Source: Limnobacter parvus (GTDB lineage: Bacteria; Pseudomonadota; Gammaproteobacteria; Burkholderiales; Burkholderiaceae_B). Taken from it: a stretch of DNA of 64,000 bases. A model generated the notes under the pieces. That model saw only the letters and a list, made by a program, of their open reading frames with translations, was not told the DNA's origin and ran no database searches. Made by a program: the position numbers and the translations under genes. Positions within the stretch are counted from its first letter, which is position 1. Every line of letters starts with the position of its first letter. This document shows, piece after piece, positions 63,912 through 64,000 of this stretch. Location of the stretch: assembly GCF_024623725.1 (NCBI RefSeq), contig NZ_JANKHG010000001.1, forward strand, positions 310,001 through 374,000. Direction: 5' to 3'.

Positions 63912-64000
63912 TCATGTATTTCCAGCGTTTTTCAACTCAAGCGCCCGGTTGTACACCGTGTTTTTGGCCAGGCCAGTGGCCTTTACCACCAAGGCCACTG
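63912..64000 (-). CDS. rsmI: rsmI 3' end (16S rRNA C1402 2'-O-methyltransferase), partial
   Basis: The minus strand ends with a TGA at 63912-63914, preceded by 28 codons reading VALVVKATGLAKNTVYNRAL and then ELKNAGNT. This matches the conserved C terminus of RsmI (…A-x-x-TG-x-x-(R/K)-x-x-(L/V)Y-x-RAL-x-LK). The rest of the gene is beyond the window end. Confidence 0.75.
   Translation of the reverse strand, partial: VALVVKATGLAKNTVYNRALELKNAGNT

Overview
The window looks like chromosomal DNA of a free-living betaproteobacterium of the Burkholderiales. The support is the Cox11/Surf1/Cox15-type cytochrome oxidase cluster with its betaproteobacterial small assembly protein, the cysteine-poor DksA, AceK, a leucine/isovalerate (liu) pathway and a complete type II secretion locus. 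Limnobacter is my best guess at genus level, by inference from gene content only. No rRNA, tRNA, CRISPR array, transposase or prophage was seen.

Layout. (1) 183-821: a lone C39-like protein behind tandem hairpins. (2) 825-10515, mostly minus strand: an aa3-type cytochrome c oxidase biogenesis cluster (DUF2244, ctaC, ctaD, a 45-residue GTG-start assembly protein, ctaG, DUF2970, ctaE, SURF1, a SCO-like protein, ctaA, ctaB, SCO1). One small plus-strand twin-TM gene interrupts it. (3) 10695-21987: housekeeping genes (degenerate methyltransferase/comF/trmL; gpsA-secB-grxC-rhodanese; gpmA-envC-ctpA-moeB; HAD phosphatase; M15 peptidase; DUF3108). (4) 21984-33393: type II secretion, with gspC divergent from gspGHIJKLMNDEF. 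(5) 33390-38690: two tandem paralogous response regulator/sensor kinase pairs, translationally coupled to the end of gspF. (6) 38687-48073 and 59771-60952: the liu pathway, split into three blocks by unrelated genes, among them an antiporter and a eukaryotic-type protein kinase. (7) 48156-58412: ExoD, secreted and lipoprotein genes, an M15 peptidase, a flavin monooxygenase, a nitroreductase, two large effector-like proteins and aceK. (8) 58534-64000: a lipoprotein hydrolase, liuA, an MBL-fold hydrolase, a COG0523 GTPase, dksA and the 3' end of rsmI.

How the parts fit. The cta cluster builds the terminal oxidase: subunits I, II and III, heme O/A synthesis, and copper delivery by Cox11 and SCO. 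The gsp operon exports folded periplasmic proteins. The kinase/regulator pairs joined to it carry a carbohydrate-binding-like extracytoplasmic domain plus a seven-helix membrane block, so environmental control of secretion is plausible. The liu genes degrade leucine and isovalerate to acetoacetate and acetyl-CoA, and aceK balances the glyoxylate bypass that such growth needs.

The least conventional content is: (a) a dispersed, mosaic palindromic element present twice (12898-13299, 63704-63882), whose 13-bp stems differ in sequence but keep full pairing; (b) a catalytically complete Hanks-type kinase whose Shine-Dalgarno sequence is buried in an 18-bp stem; (c) a 679-residue protein ending in a Josephin/papain-like Cys-His-Asn domain, in an operon with an unrecognised 437-residue protein; (d) a structured, terminator-bearing leader upstream of gspC.
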